A DNA stretch of 64,000 bases, taken from NCBI GenBank assembly GCA_030374805.1, contig JARGSG010000091.1, positions 1 through 64,000 of the forward strand. The letters run 5' to 3'. The stretch's first letter is position 1, and every line of letters starts with the position of its first letter. Source of the DNA: Gracilaria gracilis. Lineage: Eukaryota; Rhodophyta; Florideophyceae; Gracilariales; Gracilariaceae. Of this stretch, positions 13,783 through 25,047 are shown one piece after another. Position numbers and translations under genes: made by a program. The notes under the pieces are model-generated. The model was not told the origin of the DNA, ran no database searches, and saw only the letters and a program-made list of their open reading frames with translations.

Positions 13783-15765
13783 ATGGTGGATACTTCTCCT
13801 TCTCCTTCCTCGCCACGCGAGCCAAGCGAATCACCGGCCTCTACACGCTCTGCAGCGGTATCACCTCCAATTCCTCGCCTGCGCGATCCTTCTCTGCTTC
13901 CGAACACTTCGGCTTCTGCTCCTTGCGCTACAACAGCGATGAGTACTCCCAATCAGGGCAACAATCAACCGCCTGGCGGGCCATCCCAACCCTTTTTCGG
14001 GGGCCTTGGACATCCTCAACCGGCTCAGCCGTCGTCCTCCAACCAATCCCTCTCGATGAATCCCGGCTTTCACACGGCGCCTCTTCCCCAAACGGGTGTA
14101 CAACCGTCTCAATACGTCTTTCCCAATCAGATGGGCAACGGTGTCGCCGCGGCGCCTGTGACTGTGCCGATGTTTAACCCGAATGTCGGTAACTGGGCCT
14201 CGTATGACGAGCTGGAAAACGTGGATCCACGGTCATTTCCCTCACCGTTCTTACGGGCACCATGGCTTCATCCTCAGGGACTAACTCATCGATGCCTCGT
14301 GGAGGCGTACGCGGATGGTAGCGGTACCCTACCCGGCGGGGTTCACGTCTGGATGACGGTAACTTTTGACTGGCAATACCGGACCACCGTGCCGACACAA
14401 GCGCTAGTCCACCATCGTGGTGAGACTCACAATACCGCTCGTGCGGCAATGGTCCGCGTTGCGCATTTGCGAATGGCTCGTACCTATTCGGAACATCCGA
14501 TACCGACGGGATACCGGTTTGACATCGCCTTCTATCGAACCCTCGGCGAGGTGCAGTATGGTGAGAATCTTGCCCGACTTGCCCGTGTTGTTGACCGTTA
14601 TCAGAACGTGGGTATTCACCAGGATGTCCTGTGCTGGACACGTCCGCTGCTGCGTGCCGAGTTTCGATATCTCTCCCGCATTCCGCGGTCCAACTTCTTG
14701 CAGAACATGATCCGTCCTGAACGACCTGCTCGCTCCCGTTGGGGATACCTTATTCCCTATCAGAGCACGGAATCACACCGGATTAGGACAGGTCACATGC
14801 GTGGGCGATACGTGCCACTCCCCTTCGTATGGGCGTCCTTTGAGGTATGCCGGGGGTGCTACGTCGAGCTACCCCCATGCATCTCCTACATTGGTAGTCG
14901 TTTAGCAACTGACCCGTGTACGGGGTGGTGGACCGTAGTCCTGACGGAATGGGCAGCCCGCACCGCGGTGTATATCCTCCATGAGGTCCATGACCAGTAC
15001 CGACTGTGGTATATCTCTCCACGTTTGCGGCAGGCCATTGGGAACCTCGATCTCACTATCCCACTTGGCGGTAACGGAAACCTCTCCGAGTTGATGAGCC
15101 TCTTGCGAGTGATTGACACAGTGGACTGGAGTCAGGTGCGGCGCGCTCAGAGTAGTCGCGATGACGGAGATCTCCAGTTTGACCGGTCTCCCGGGCGCAG
15201 GTCACCGCTAGCGGGCGATTTCGTCTTCTACGACCCGTGGTCACGGACACTGATCACTCCACCGCAGGCACATATCCTGCGTCATGCGGAACTAGTCATC
15301 CCTCCTGGACATCCGACCGGATTCATCATGACTGATGAGTTCTTTCACCCTGTTGGGGGCGACAACATCATGATTGATGACGCTCCTGACGAGGAGGATG
15401 TGTTCGGAGACGACGACGCTCTAGCGGTGGAACCTGTCCCTATGGCTGCAGTTGCTGGCCCCTCTACGGGTGACAACGCCGCAACGGCTCCGCCGGTTGT
15501 TCCTGTTTCAGCTTCGGCTTCCATTCCAACTCCAGCGGAGGGTCCTTCAGCACCTGCGATGGCGGCGTCGGCTACGCCGAATGAAGCCGCAGACGCGGGA
15601 ATATCTGAAGAAGCACTGGCTGCCGTGATCGCTCAGTTCCTCAGCTCAGCTGACGCTTCCGACGCGGCGTCGGGCGACATCGCATCGATGCGAGACGCTC
15701 TGATAACACAGCTTGGAAACGCTGGTTCTCAAGGACCGAGTGGATCGGGTGGCCCCTCTGCGTAG
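13783..15765 (+). CDS. Antisense accessory protein of chromovirus element 1 (660 aa)
   Basis: An uninterrupted 660-codon frame runs opposite to gag-pol, between pol and the 3' LTR. It starts at ATG 13783, about 75 bp inside the LTR edge and just after gtataag (13763), a possible TATA-like site. The N-terminal ~120 residues are Ser/Pro/Gln-rich. A folded-looking core follows (about 130-540) with many aromatic residues, for example WASYDELENVDPRSF and LTEWAARTAVYILHEVHDQY. The tail is acidic, then Ala/Ser/Pro-rich. I see no known domain. The segment FYDPWSRT ... GFIMTDEFFHP (residues ~480-530) aligns by eye with WYDYYSDT ... HGFMAQDFEDV in the antisense gene of element 2. Extra antisense ORFs in this position are known for some plant Ty3/gypsy lineages. 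Function here is unknown. Confidence 0.75.
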   Translation: MVDTSPSPSSPREPSESPASTRSAAVSPPIPRLRDPSLLPNTSASAPCATTAMSTPNQGNNQPPGGPSQPFFGGLGHPQPAQPSSSNQSLSMNPGFHTAPLPQTGVQPSQYVFPNQMGNGVAAAPVTVPMFNPNVGNWASYDELENVDPRSFPSPFLRAPWLHPQGLTHRCLVEAYADGSGTLPGGVHVWMTVTFDWQYRTTVPTQALVHHRGETHNTARAAMVRVAHLRMARTYSEHPIPTGYRFDIAFYRTLGEVQYGENLARLARVVDRYQNVGIHQDVLCWTRPLLRAEFRYLSRIPRSNFLQNMIRPERPARSRWGYLIPYQSTESHRIRTGHMRGRYVPLPFVWASFEVCRGCYVELPPCISYIGSRLATDPCTGWWTVVLTEWAARTAVYILHEVHDQYRLWYISPRLRQAIGNLDLTIPLGGNGNLSELMSLLRVIDTVDWSQVRRAQSSRDDGDLQFDRSPGRRSPLAGDFVFYDPWSRTLITPPQAHILRHAELVIPPGHPTGFIMTDEFFHPVGGDNIMIDDAPDEEDVFGDDDALAVEPVPMAAVAGPSTGDNAATAPPVVPVSASASIPTPAEGPSAPAMAASATPNEAADAGISEEALAAVIAQFLSSADASDAASGDIASMRDALITQLGNAGSQGPSGSGGPSA

Positions 15766-15889
15766 GAGTTCCTTCTTTGGTGTAGATCCCAATAACTTGG
15801 CGGTTGTAAGTCCGACTAGCGGGCTAGAACATAGTTGTGACTTCCAGTAACACTGTGTGCTTCCCTTGAATGTCAAGGTTGTATTACTT

Positions 15890-16130
15890 TCCTAAGTGTA
15901 TTGTCTTCAGTAGTCTTCTCCCTTCCAGGCATTCAAATCTTCCTCATGATTGAGTTCACTTTCCTCTTTCTGAGTGCTTCATTCTCTCTTCTGAGCTTCA
16001 ATTCCTCTTCATAGAGTCTCTTTTCCTCTTCATAGAGTCTTCATAATTCTCTTCCTTTTCCTGAGGGCTTCTCTTCTTTTTCAACTCTCCTCTTCTAGAG
16101 TGTACCTTCACGAAATGAGCTTCGGTATTG
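15890..16130. repeat. Pyrimidine-rich spacer with short internal repeats
   Basis: This non-coding spacer lies between the antisense ORF and the end of pol in element 1, where the two transcription units converge. The plus strand is strongly C/T-rich and repeats units such as tcctcttcatagagtct two to three times. It may serve 3'-end formation for one or both strands; that is inference. Confidence 0.6.
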
Positions 16131-16229
16131 TACTCCACTGGAGGTCGTTGCGCTTCCTTGCACGAGGTTCATCGTCGTTGACACGGATACGTCGGACACA
16201 GTAGTACGCTCCGTCATGGACGAGAGTGC

Positions 16230-19026
16230 CTACCCCACAAGGGCGCGCTGTAGATCAGCCGGTAATTCCGTCTTCGTACGGCGATGATACTGCACGATCT
16301 TGGATCGTGGCAGATGCTCAACCGGTTCATCCGTGTCTGCTGATGGCGGATAGCCATACCAGCGTACCTGGTACTGCCTATACGCCTTCGGGTGCCAACT
16401 GTGTCCCAAAATGTGGTCGACAACGAACTCTTTCGAGTAAACTTCGCGTTCTTTGCCACCTTTAGAAGGGTCGTCCACGCTTCGTAGCGATACTGTAACG
16501 GGGATACCAGCTGCGTTGCTGTATGCTTCTGACGCCTTCGGCGGTTCCGTCGTTCTCTGCTGAGCCTTCCTTACCGGATTCCGGGAGTTCTCGAGCAGTT
16601 CTTCCGTTGCGACGGACTCGTTAACGTCTCCATTACGAGTGGTTTCCCGTGTTAACGGTGGTTTCGGACGGGGAGGCGGATTACCTACCACGGCACGTGC
16701 CGTTTCACGTGCCTTCGTGCGACGGTTCGTGGCTACGGCGCTGCCGGTCGCCAGTGTAGACCCACTGTGTGGTGCACCGCGTGTGCCACGCGACGTGTGG
16801 CGCGCGCGCACTCCTGCACTGGCAGCGTGTATTTTCCCTCAATCAGGGCGGTATTCCCTATCTCCAACTGTGCGTGCACTGTCATGACGATTTGAAACGT
16901 CATGACCAGCGCTTAACGACTTCCCCACGGGTGGGTGCGGCGGTACTTTCTCCATACCCGTTCCGGGGTGCTCTATCTTCGCTTCTGCGAGCGTCTTCTC
17001 TCCTTCCTGACTAACAGGTCTTGCGATACCGGGATCTACCGTGACTTCTCTACTTCGCGCCTGCGTAGGCGGTGCGCGACGAACGTCAGCGACGGGTTGC
17101 GACTTGCGCGCGTCCGGAATACTCCGTGTAGTAGTATCCAGCTGTGCTGTAGCCGTGCTCTTCCGAGAAATCGGGTGATCAGCGTCGACTTCCGGCGGTG
17201 CCGCGGTAACTTCGCGAGCGCGATCGGGTTGTTCCTCCTGTGTCTCCTCGACGACAGAGGGTTGATCATGCGGCGATAGCCCGTGCGGGTGAGCAATACG
17301 AGTATCCTGGACAGTCCGGGAGTCCTTAGATTGCGTGTGTCCCTTGCTGACAAGGTTGCGTTCCGCAGTAGCGCGTTGCGCGTCCTTTGCAATATCAGCA
17401 CGCTGTAGCGGGTTTGCCTGCCCACTAGCGGTGGTTTCCTTGGCAATCACGTCTTCGACGGTGTCCTGAGACAATTCAGTCTCCAATTCTTCTCTCCGTG
17501 AATCACGGGATGTCTACGACGGTAGCGACACCGGTGATTCCTGTTCTTCCGCAACCAAGCGCGAATTCCCCTCCCCCTCTTGAGGTGGAGCGCTACGGGG
17601 AGCAGTCATCACGTCAGTTGACGGTGTAATAGACGCTGTGAAGCGCGACTTCACAAGCGGTGTTGAATCCGAAGATCCGGTTCGCGACGATAACATCGGT
17701 ATCTCCGACAACCCCCTCGATGGGAGACGAAGTCCCACAAGTGGTGTAGCTGCTGCAGATTGAAGCGATCGGTCTTCCGACTGTTCAGCCTCCTGCTGAG
17801 TATCAAAAATAACTTCCGTATGACGGGTAGGTCCTTGTACAACTCGATCTAGAGAAAAACGCTCATGAGCGCGACGAATTTCCAGTACAACTGTGTCCTT
17901 ATCTACGCTAATAACGCGGTACGGACCATCAGCGATGGGAGAAAGTTTGTGTCGCCTCTCCTTTTCAGGATTGTAGTATTCTTTTCTTACAAATTCGGTT
18001 TGTCCTGGTTCCAGCGGTGGTAGCGGTCTCCGAATACGGGCATCAAAGTTCCGCTTATGAGCGTGTTGGGCCTTAGCCATGGCCGACCTGGCAACAGGTA
18101 CGATGTACGAAAGCCACTGCTTCCAACACAGGTAGTGATCAACCGTTGACGGGAACGTATCCAGCTTTGGCTGAGGTTCAACCGCAACTGGCGGAGGCGT
18201 TCGCGACAGCACAAGCTCGAAAGGAGATAAACCAGTAACTCTGTGAACTTGCGTATTGTACGCGTACGTCACGGTATCCGTGTAGAGATCCCAATCCTTT
18301 GGATGTTCAACAATATAAGCCCGCAATGCGGAGAGCAACGTTTGATTAAATCGCTCGACTTGCCCATTACATTGGGGGTGATACGTCGTCGTGAACAGGT
18401 TCTTCACGTCGAGTATCCGACAGACGTCCTAGAAGAAACGCGCAGTAAATTGCGGACCATTATCCGAAAGGAGATTAACCGGGGGCCCGTAGACGAGAAC
18501 CCAATGCTTAACAAAAGCTTCCGCAACAGTGCGTGATGTAATCTTCCTCAACGGAATTGTCCTGACTAACTTCGAGAATCTGTCCGTAATGACGAGTAGA
18601 AACCGATTACCTCGGGGGTGTCCGTTAAAACTGACCGAGTATATCGATGGCAACAAACTCTAGAGGCGCCCGTGCGGGGAACAGAGTCAGCTTTTTCGCA
18701 TGGCGACGTAGTTTAACTCGTTCACGAGCACAGTGCGTACACGCCTTGACGGTGGTGTTGCAATCCAACGCTAACACGGGCCAGTAGAAATCCCGACGTA
18801 ACGTCGTGTACAGTCTTCTAGCACCAGGATGGGAAACGACCTTCAAAAAGTGAGATAGATGAAGAACCCTTGACTCCAAGGAGTGAGGAACCACGATCTG
18901 TGGGGATGAACGAACCACTCGAACGAGGTAACCTTGAGTGTTAACCCCAAAAGGGATGTTCGCACCGCCATTAATCTGGGCGCGTATCCTTGTACAGAAC
19001 GGGTCTGCTTGCTGTTCTCTGATCAT
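16230..19026 (-). pseudogene. Integrase and chromodomain region of element 1
   Basis: In element direction there is an H2C2 zinc-binding segment (HLSHF ... HPGARRLY ... FYWP ... CTHCA), an integrase core (ITDRFSKLVRTIP, LLSDNGPQFTA, TYHPQCNGQVERFNQ) and a long hydrophilic linker. The end is a chromodomain (VVDHILGHSW ... YQVRWYGYP ... EPVEHLP). Integrase inserts the cDNA into the genome, and the chromodomain of chromoviruses directs it to marked chromatin. The region is broken about four times and is a fossil. Confidence 0.9.
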
Positions 19027-19239
19027 CTCCTCAGGAGTAATGGGGACAAACGCACCGGGTTCCGGGTCTTCACCGTCTGCGACGAGTAGGTCATCACAGA
19101 TGTCGTCCGAAATCAGTCCGTAGTCTTCTTCACCCTCCTCTACGAGGAAACAGGGGATATCTTCATCATCGTCATCGACGCGTAACGCTTTGCCTTCCGT
19201 TCCTAAACTTGAAAGAGCATCCGCTTGCGCCTAGAGGCT

Positions 19240-21681
19240 TCACTTTCTGTAGGTGACTTCATAATCAAACTCGGCTAGCCGAAGACGCCAGAGCATTAAA
19301 CGCCCGGAAGGTTGCGTGATTGACATTAACCAACGCAATGCGGAGTGATCCGTATTGACGGTGAAGTGAACGCCCATAAGATATGGTCTTAACGTCTGTA
19401 GAGCCCATACCATGGCGAGACACTCCTTTTCGGATACTGAATAATTCCGTTCATGAACGTTGAGCGTGCGAGACCAAAAGCCAATTGGTCTGCGTTCCCC
19501 ATCGGGTGTGGTTTGAAATAGTGCACAGCCGATCTGGTAGTCGCTCGCATCCGTATCCACAGTAAATGGCAACCCGTTCTTCGGTAATGATAGCACGGGT
19601 GCTGTAGTAACTGCCTCTATGAGAGAGTTGAATGCATCCACTTGCGTGGGAGCAAGGGGTCCCAGTTGTGGTGGTTGTCCCTTCTTCAGGAGCTCGTTGA
19701 GCGGTCCCGCAATCTTCGCGAAGCAAGGAATAAACCGTCGATAGACGTTGCATAATCCTAGGAAGGAACGCAGCTCAGTCTGAGTCGTAGGTAGTTTAGC
19801 CTCCTTGAGTGACTGCACGCGGGCCTGCTCGATCAGTAGCCGTCCCGGACGGATAACGTGTCCAAGATACTTGACAGAGTCAGTAAAGAATTCATATTTC
19901 CTCAGCTTGAGTGTTACCCCTGCGTCACGCAGTGTTGCGAAAATCTCACGAACGTGATCCAAATGGTCATCCAAATTATTGGAGAAGACGATGATATCTT
20001 CAAGATAGACGAGACAACTCCGCCATTTAAAACGGGCAAGGAAGATATCCAAAACACGCTGAAAGGTAGCGGGGGCGTTCGTAAGTCCAAAAGGCATACG
20101 CCTAAAGCAATACAGCCCTGAATGACAGGTAAACGCAGTCTTATCACGGTCTTCCGGTCGCACGGGTACTTGCCAGTACCCCCAATTTGCATCCAAGGTT
20201 GAGAAAACGGTCGCATCGCCCAGCGAGTCGATATACTCGTCCATACGAGGTATGGGGTACACGTCTTTGACGGTGACATCGTTCAGGCGACGATAGTCGA
20301 TGCAAAAACGCCAGGACCCATCGGGTTTTGGAGCCAGTACAACTGGAGATGCCCACGGCGACTTTGCCGGCTCTATCACTCCGGCTCGGAGCATTTTGTT
20401 GATTTGAAACTGTTCTATTTCCCGAGCTTTGGGACCTGCCCTGTAAGGGTGTTGAGCAATCGGCTTGGCATCTGGGAACAGATCAATCCGGTGTTCCGTA
20501 GCAGTAACCTCTCCAAGGGAACCATCCCACATTGGTGTAAATTCACGCAACATATCTCGCAACTTCTCGCGGTGTGAATCCGGTACATGACCGAGATCCA
20601 ATTCTTCTAACTCCTTAATGGGGTCAATTTTGTCATAACTCGTAGGCACGGTCTCCTTTTCCGGGTCTCTCGTGTTGTTAACCGTCTGAGACGGGTTCGA
20701 CGCTTGCGCACGCGACGAATACCCCTCCCCCTCCTGAGAGTGAGACGCATCAGCGGTTTCTTCGACAATCCCGAGCATCTCGGCGGCAGTCACCTTAGTA
20801 GTGATGAGCTCCGTAGGGTGCGGTAGGACCCTACCAATAACTTGGTTCTTCACCAGAAACTGGGACTTCTTGCCAAAGTTGGCTAGCAAAACCCGAAAGG
20901 GGTGACCATTCGAGATCTGCACGACACCATTCGCTAACGCGAGCTGATACTTCTCGTATAACGAGGTAGATGGTTGGACAACCCGCAAACCACGCGGAGC
21001 AGCAGTAACATCAACCCATACCTGGGATTCCGGTGGAATAGAAATAGCACGTGCAACACGGAGTTTTGTAGACTCCTTAGGAGGGTTAAAATCCTGTAAA
21101 GGAGTAGGTAGCGGTACCAGCTTAGCTGAAGTTCTGCTCAAAGAACGACGAACAATCGGTACAACCCAACTATCTTCCATTTCCACTTCAGGCGCACGCG
21201 GCCTGATTGACTCGACATATCTGTCACAAAAGTCACACCCTAGGATAACAGGGGCAGCAAGCGTCTTGCAGACGATAAATTCCACCTGCTCAATGCAGTT
21301 GCCAATCCTGACAATCAGGGAAACTATTCCAGCCGTACTCAACGGGTTATTATTTGCATCTACAACGTCCATGACGGGTCCTTGACGAACTCGACAAAGG
21401 ATATCCGGCGGTAAGAGCGACTCCACAATAAAATTGGGACCAGCGCCTGTATCCAGGATAGACAAATGACGCACCATATACTGGGTAGAAAGGCCAAGGT
21501 CAGCGAATATCTTGTATTTCCGCTTGGCCATGACCATGACTCGATCCGGGATTCGGTTGTTCCTGAACCGTATCCACGGGCGACGGATCACACCAAAGGT
21601 GGTAGAGTCCACGTCTGAGACGGTCGGCTTCCTCGAGAGGATTTTGACCTGGGAGCGAGGCGGTGACGCCTCGGGCGCCAT
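19240..21681 (-). CDS. Protease, reverse transcriptase and RNase H region of element 1
   Basis: An open stretch of 813 codons. From the N-terminus it holds a retropepsin-like domain (LDTGAGPNFI near residue 95), a connector, a Ty3-type reverse transcriptase (RFCIDYRRLND, TLDANWGYWQVPV, FGLTNAPATFQR) and RNase H (VDTDASDYQIGCALFQ, NTDHSALRWL). It acts in cytoplasmic particles to copy element RNA into cDNA. The frame is long for so old an insertion. The element as a whole is broken. Confidence 0.93.
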   Translation of the reverse strand: MAPEASPPRSQVKILSRKPTVSDVDSTTFGVIRRPWIRFRNNRIPDRVMVMAKRKYKIFADLGLSTQYMVRHLSILDTGAGPNFIVESLLPPDILCRVRQGPVMDVVDANNNPLSTAGIVSLIVRIGNCIEQVEFIVCKTLAAPVILGCDFCDRYVESIRPRAPEVEMEDSWVVPIVRRSLSRTSAKLVPLPTPLQDFNPPKESTKLRVARAISIPPESQVWVDVTAAPRGLRVVQPSTSLYEKYQLALANGVVQISNGHPFRVLLANFGKKSQFLVKNQVIGRVLPHPTELITTKVTAAEMLGIVEETADASHSQEGEGYSSRAQASNPSQTVNNTRDPEKETVPTSYDKIDPIKELEELDLGHVPDSHREKLRDMLREFTPMWDGSLGEVTATEHRIDLFPDAKPIAQHPYRAGPKAREIEQFQINKMLRAGVIEPAKSPWASPVVLAPKPDGSWRFCIDYRRLNDVTVKDVYPIPRMDEYIDSLGDATVFSTLDANWGYWQVPVRPEDRDKTAFTCHSGLYCFRRMPFGLTNAPATFQRVLDIFLARFKWRSCLVYLEDIIVFSNNLDDHLDHVREIFATLRDAGVTLKLRKYEFFTDSVKYLGHVIRPGRLLIEQARVQSLKEAKLPTTQTELRSFLGLCNVYRRFIPCFAKIAGPLNELLKKGQPPQLGPLAPTQVDAFNSLIEAVTTAPVLSLPKNGLPFTVDTDASDYQIGCALFQTTPDGERRPIGFWSRTLNVHERNYSVSEKECLAMVWALQTLRPYLMGVHFTVNTDHSALRWLMSITQPSGRLMLWRLRLAEFDYEVTYRK

Positions 21682-21722
21682 GGACCTCGACTGGGGCGCC
21701 TCTCCATTGGAGACTCCCGTAC

Positions 21723-23807
21723 TCAGTTTAACTGAGCATCATCCGTTCTAACGGGAACGGCGTTCTGCGCGGCAGAGATCTTCACATAATCCTGTGGAAC
21801 AGCGCTAGAACTACCGGCAGCAGCGGTTGCCGCTACGGCTTGAGCCGGTGAAGCATTGACCTGGGAAGAACCAGATTGTCGCAACGCAGCGATATCTGCG
21901 GGAGAAATCCGTTTCGGAAAGTCTGTCTTCGCACGCAAATACGTGGTTATCGGCACTGACGCCTGTTCTTCTGGGGTCAGAGCTTCGAAATTCACCACGA
22001 CCGTGGGCATCTCCCTCATGGTGAGGTGGCAATCCGGTGCCACATGCCCGTGTTCGTAGCATAGAAAACAAATCAACCCAGGTCTTCCGGTACTTCGTGG
22101 GTCCTTTGCTCTCACCGTTCGCGGGTCTACCCATCCAGGTCGCTGGTAACGACTCCCCGAATAGGGTACTTGCGGTCCGCGAACGCGGGGGCGATCTGCG
22201 TAAAGCAGCGGATCATCCGTCATCGACGAGGCTTCAGTAGTTGAAGGCAACTCCGTAGTCGGAATAGAATCCAGGTTCACCTGTGCAAGATGCAAATTAT
22301 CCACTTCGTGGCCGGAATGTCCCTGCGGTAGCAGTGAGATCGACGAGGGCGCCTCTTCGATGTGAAGCGCACTGGATGAAACCAGGTGTCCGGAGCGTGC
22401 GCGCAGTGCGTCTCCTTCCGCTTTCGCGTATGGAACCAACTCGAGATAAGTGGTCTTCCGCTTGTCTTCCCGTCGCTGGGAGACTAGCGTGCGAATAGCC
22501 GCATTCAATCCGTTGATGAACAGTATACAACGCTCGTTAGCGGAATAAACATTGCCACAACGGTGGAAAGCCTTGTTCAGTCGGACTGAAAACTCGGTTT
22601 CCTGTTCCTTCGGGCGTTGTTTCGTTTCCCGCAAAGCGGTGATCGCTACCTCAATAGAGGTACCAGTCGCGTACGAGCGAAGTAAATACTGCACGGCCTC
22701 AGGCTAGCAGGTAACCCCTCTTTCGGAGGCTCGAGATGAACCTCTTACAGAGTTGAATTGATCTTCAGCGAGTCCACGTAGAAAATACGGTAATGCGACA
22801 TAAGCTTGCCCTTCACTCATGCCGAGGATGTCAGCTTCCGCTACGAAGCGTGAAAGAAAACCCAGCACCAAAATGGGATCCTCCCCAGTAAAGAACTGGT
22901 TACGCAACGTCAAGGACATGCGCTTGATGCAGTCCTTGATCTTTCCCGTCCCACGGGGCGTCCGATCCAAACTGGAATCTTCCAAACGGTAATACCGGTA
23001 AGACAACAACCTTTTGTACAAGGGATTAGTAGGCTTCAGCTCCCTCAAACCTGAGTGCTTCCTCCCTTTCTCTCGGGTACGAACAACACCAGAGGTGGAA
23101 CTAGAATGCCGAGAGCGCGCAGTGCGACCACGACGTTCACCATCATTGGATGAGTTCGATGAAGAAGAACCCGCAGAGCGGTTTGAGATACCAGAAGACC
23201 TGGACGAATCCGAATCGTACTCGTCAACTAACCTCTTCTTAGAGCGATGCTTCCCAGATTTCCGGTTTCCAGTGCGATAAAAGTCCACCGCTGGTGTGTC
23301 CAGAGCGCTGTTGTCCGCACGGATAGTAGCTTCCAACGTCTCAAGACGGCCCAGAATCCGAAATATCTTCGTGTTAACGTCCTCCGTAAACCCGGAGTAA
23401 CCTTGAAACGCCTTCAAGAGAGTGTTGACATCTTTCCGTAATATACGTAGATCATCAGATACACCTCCGATGAGGGCAGCGTCCACCTTCATACGAAGTG
23501 TATCGACCTCAGTCGCGAGGGCAGCATGAGAGCTTCTCATGATTGCCGTCTGGGCCTCAAGTGTGCGCACTTGAGTCTCCAGCTCGACGACGAGCGCATC
23601 CTTAACCGCAGCAGCGGGAGTAGAACCATCCAAAGGAGCAGATGAGGGCCCAGCCACTGGGGTGTCAGACGACTTTGTAGATTGCTTCCGGTTTCCGGGT
23701 TTCTTCTCCACTCCAGACGGAGGCTCAGGAACAGACCGCGGACGCGGGGGTAATTCCGAACCAACTGAGCGAGCCTTCGAGGGACTCGCTCGCTTGCCAG
23801 AAACCAT
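21723..23807 (-). pseudogene. gag region of element 1
   Basis: The N-terminal part is hydrophilic, with a predicted coiled coil and a Ser/Arg/Lys-rich stretch (SSRSSGISNRSAGSSSS). A Ty3-type capsid core follows (FFTGEDPILVLGFLSRF, then SIEVAITALRETKQRPKEQE). A CCHC zinc knuckle, CFLCYEHGHVAPDC, lies near the C-terminus. Gag forms the particle and binds element RNA. The core matches the gag of element 2 (FSGTDPISVLNFLQGF) in layout. The region is interrupted about once. Confidence 0.88.
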
Positions 23808-24316
23808 CGTCCATGACGAAAAGAGACCAGAGAACTGGGAACAATCAAGCGAACAGCAAATTGACCTCGAATGAGTGTAGTATCCTCACACGAGTGACGA
23901 AAACCGATAACGCGGCGAACAAACCGTACCAACGAGACCTGCCGTATGCGGAAATAGGTAGTTCGACCAGATTGCTGGGACAAGCTCCAAACCCAAAAGA
24001 GGTGGCAACAACCGTACCGACGGGAATCACACACTACGGAAATAGGTAGTGCCACCGGTATGAACCGTGTCCAAACAACAACCCAAATTCGGGAAACGAA
24101 ACCGACACGACGTAGAGTCGGTAGCGAATCCCAGAGTAAACTGCGAAATGTTCTCCACGACCACGAAACGAACCGGCAAACCGGAAGGTGCACCAAACCA
24201 GCTTGATGGATACAAAACCACTTCTAAGTCGGGAGACCAATTGTGGTGCAACCCCTGAAAAGGGGGAAGACACGCAAAGGGTGTTCAGACCTTCCCTCGA
24301 CTGAGGTAGACACAGC
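23808..24316 (-). other. 5' leader of element 1
   Basis: Non-coding stretch between the 5' LTR and gag. The sequence just inside the LTR (minus strand ttgctgtgtctacctcag) does not begin with TGG, so I cannot assign a usual tRNA primer-binding site. Two near-copies of ggaaataggtagt (23949 and 24039 regions) are visible. Confidence 0.5.
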
Positions 24317-24943
24317 AATAGAGCCCCTCTCAGGGTGATCGCGCTAGCCGGGTGTAAGACCGGGGATCACCGTCACGACGTGCGTAGAGAGGGTGTAAGA
24401 ACCAAGAAGACGCGTAAGCGGTAGAGAACAACGACAGCAGTCGGGATAACGTCACAGCAGTGAAAGCAACACACACACGAGTGTGGAGCGCGACGCGGTA
24501 CGCAGCACGAACCACGCGAGTGGGCGAAAACAGAAACGGTAAACACCGGTACGCTGCGTAGCAATACCTGTATGACAGTGACGAAAGAAATAAAGGAAAC
24601 ACACAAGGTAACACGCGGAATGCGGTAAAGGTGCTGTAGATGCCGCGAGGCGGATGATGGTTCCTACACAGTAGTGGCAACTCTCCGTGAGGAGGATATT
24701 ACTCACCAAGGGTGAAACATCAGAGCCGAACACTCGGTTAGGTCGTTTACTTTCCCAGAGTTGGGTTGAGCTCAGCCTACTAAGTAGTGTAGGCGCCCAC
24801 TGTCAGTGGCAACTAAATATCCAATATTAATATCTAGAATCCCCAACAATGGGTGCAAACTTCCCACACGTGTGTGACTGACCAGCAATGCTGTGCACAC
24901 TACAACTATCAAATATACAATACAAATCTTCCCAAGAATGGGT
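24317..24943 (-). repeat. LTR of element 1, right copy (5' LTR)
   Basis: Direct repeat of the left LTR, recognised from agagcccctctcagg to the cccaagaatgggt region. It has scattered differences, about 8-10% by eye. The motif ccagcaatgctgtgc occurs in the LTR (24881) and again just outside the recognised span (24976). Confidence 0.8.
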
Positions 24944-25047
24944 CTAGACCCCCATGCACATGTGTCACCCAGCCAGCAATGCTGTGCCATCGTGCGCGAT
25001 GCGTCCAACCTTCCCTGCACTGCAGGTACCATATACCTTTCAAAAAA

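Larger units (their letters stand above)
12985..24943 (-). mobile_element. Element 1: old Ty3/gypsy chromovirus with antisense accessory ORF
   Basis: An LTR retrotransposon read on the minus strand. Order in its own direction: LTR (24943-24317), leader, gag (23807-21723), protease-RT-RNase H (21681-19240), integrase with C-terminal chromodomain (19026-16230), a pyrimidine-rich spacer on the plus strand, an antisense ORF (13783-15765, plus strand), a polypurine tract (plus-strand tctccccctcct near 13709-13721) and LTR (13708-12985). The two LTRs differ at roughly 8-10% of positions by eye, so the insertion is old. The element is broken, with about five or six interruptions in gag-pol. The chromodomain places it among chromoviruses. 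Its left end abuts the satellite array. Confidence 0.93.

Noticed and set aside
23537-24318. Frames antisense or alternative to the gag start and leader of element 1
   Set aside because: Shadows of gag and leader sequence, with Arg/Ser/Val-rich compositions typical of wrong-frame reading.
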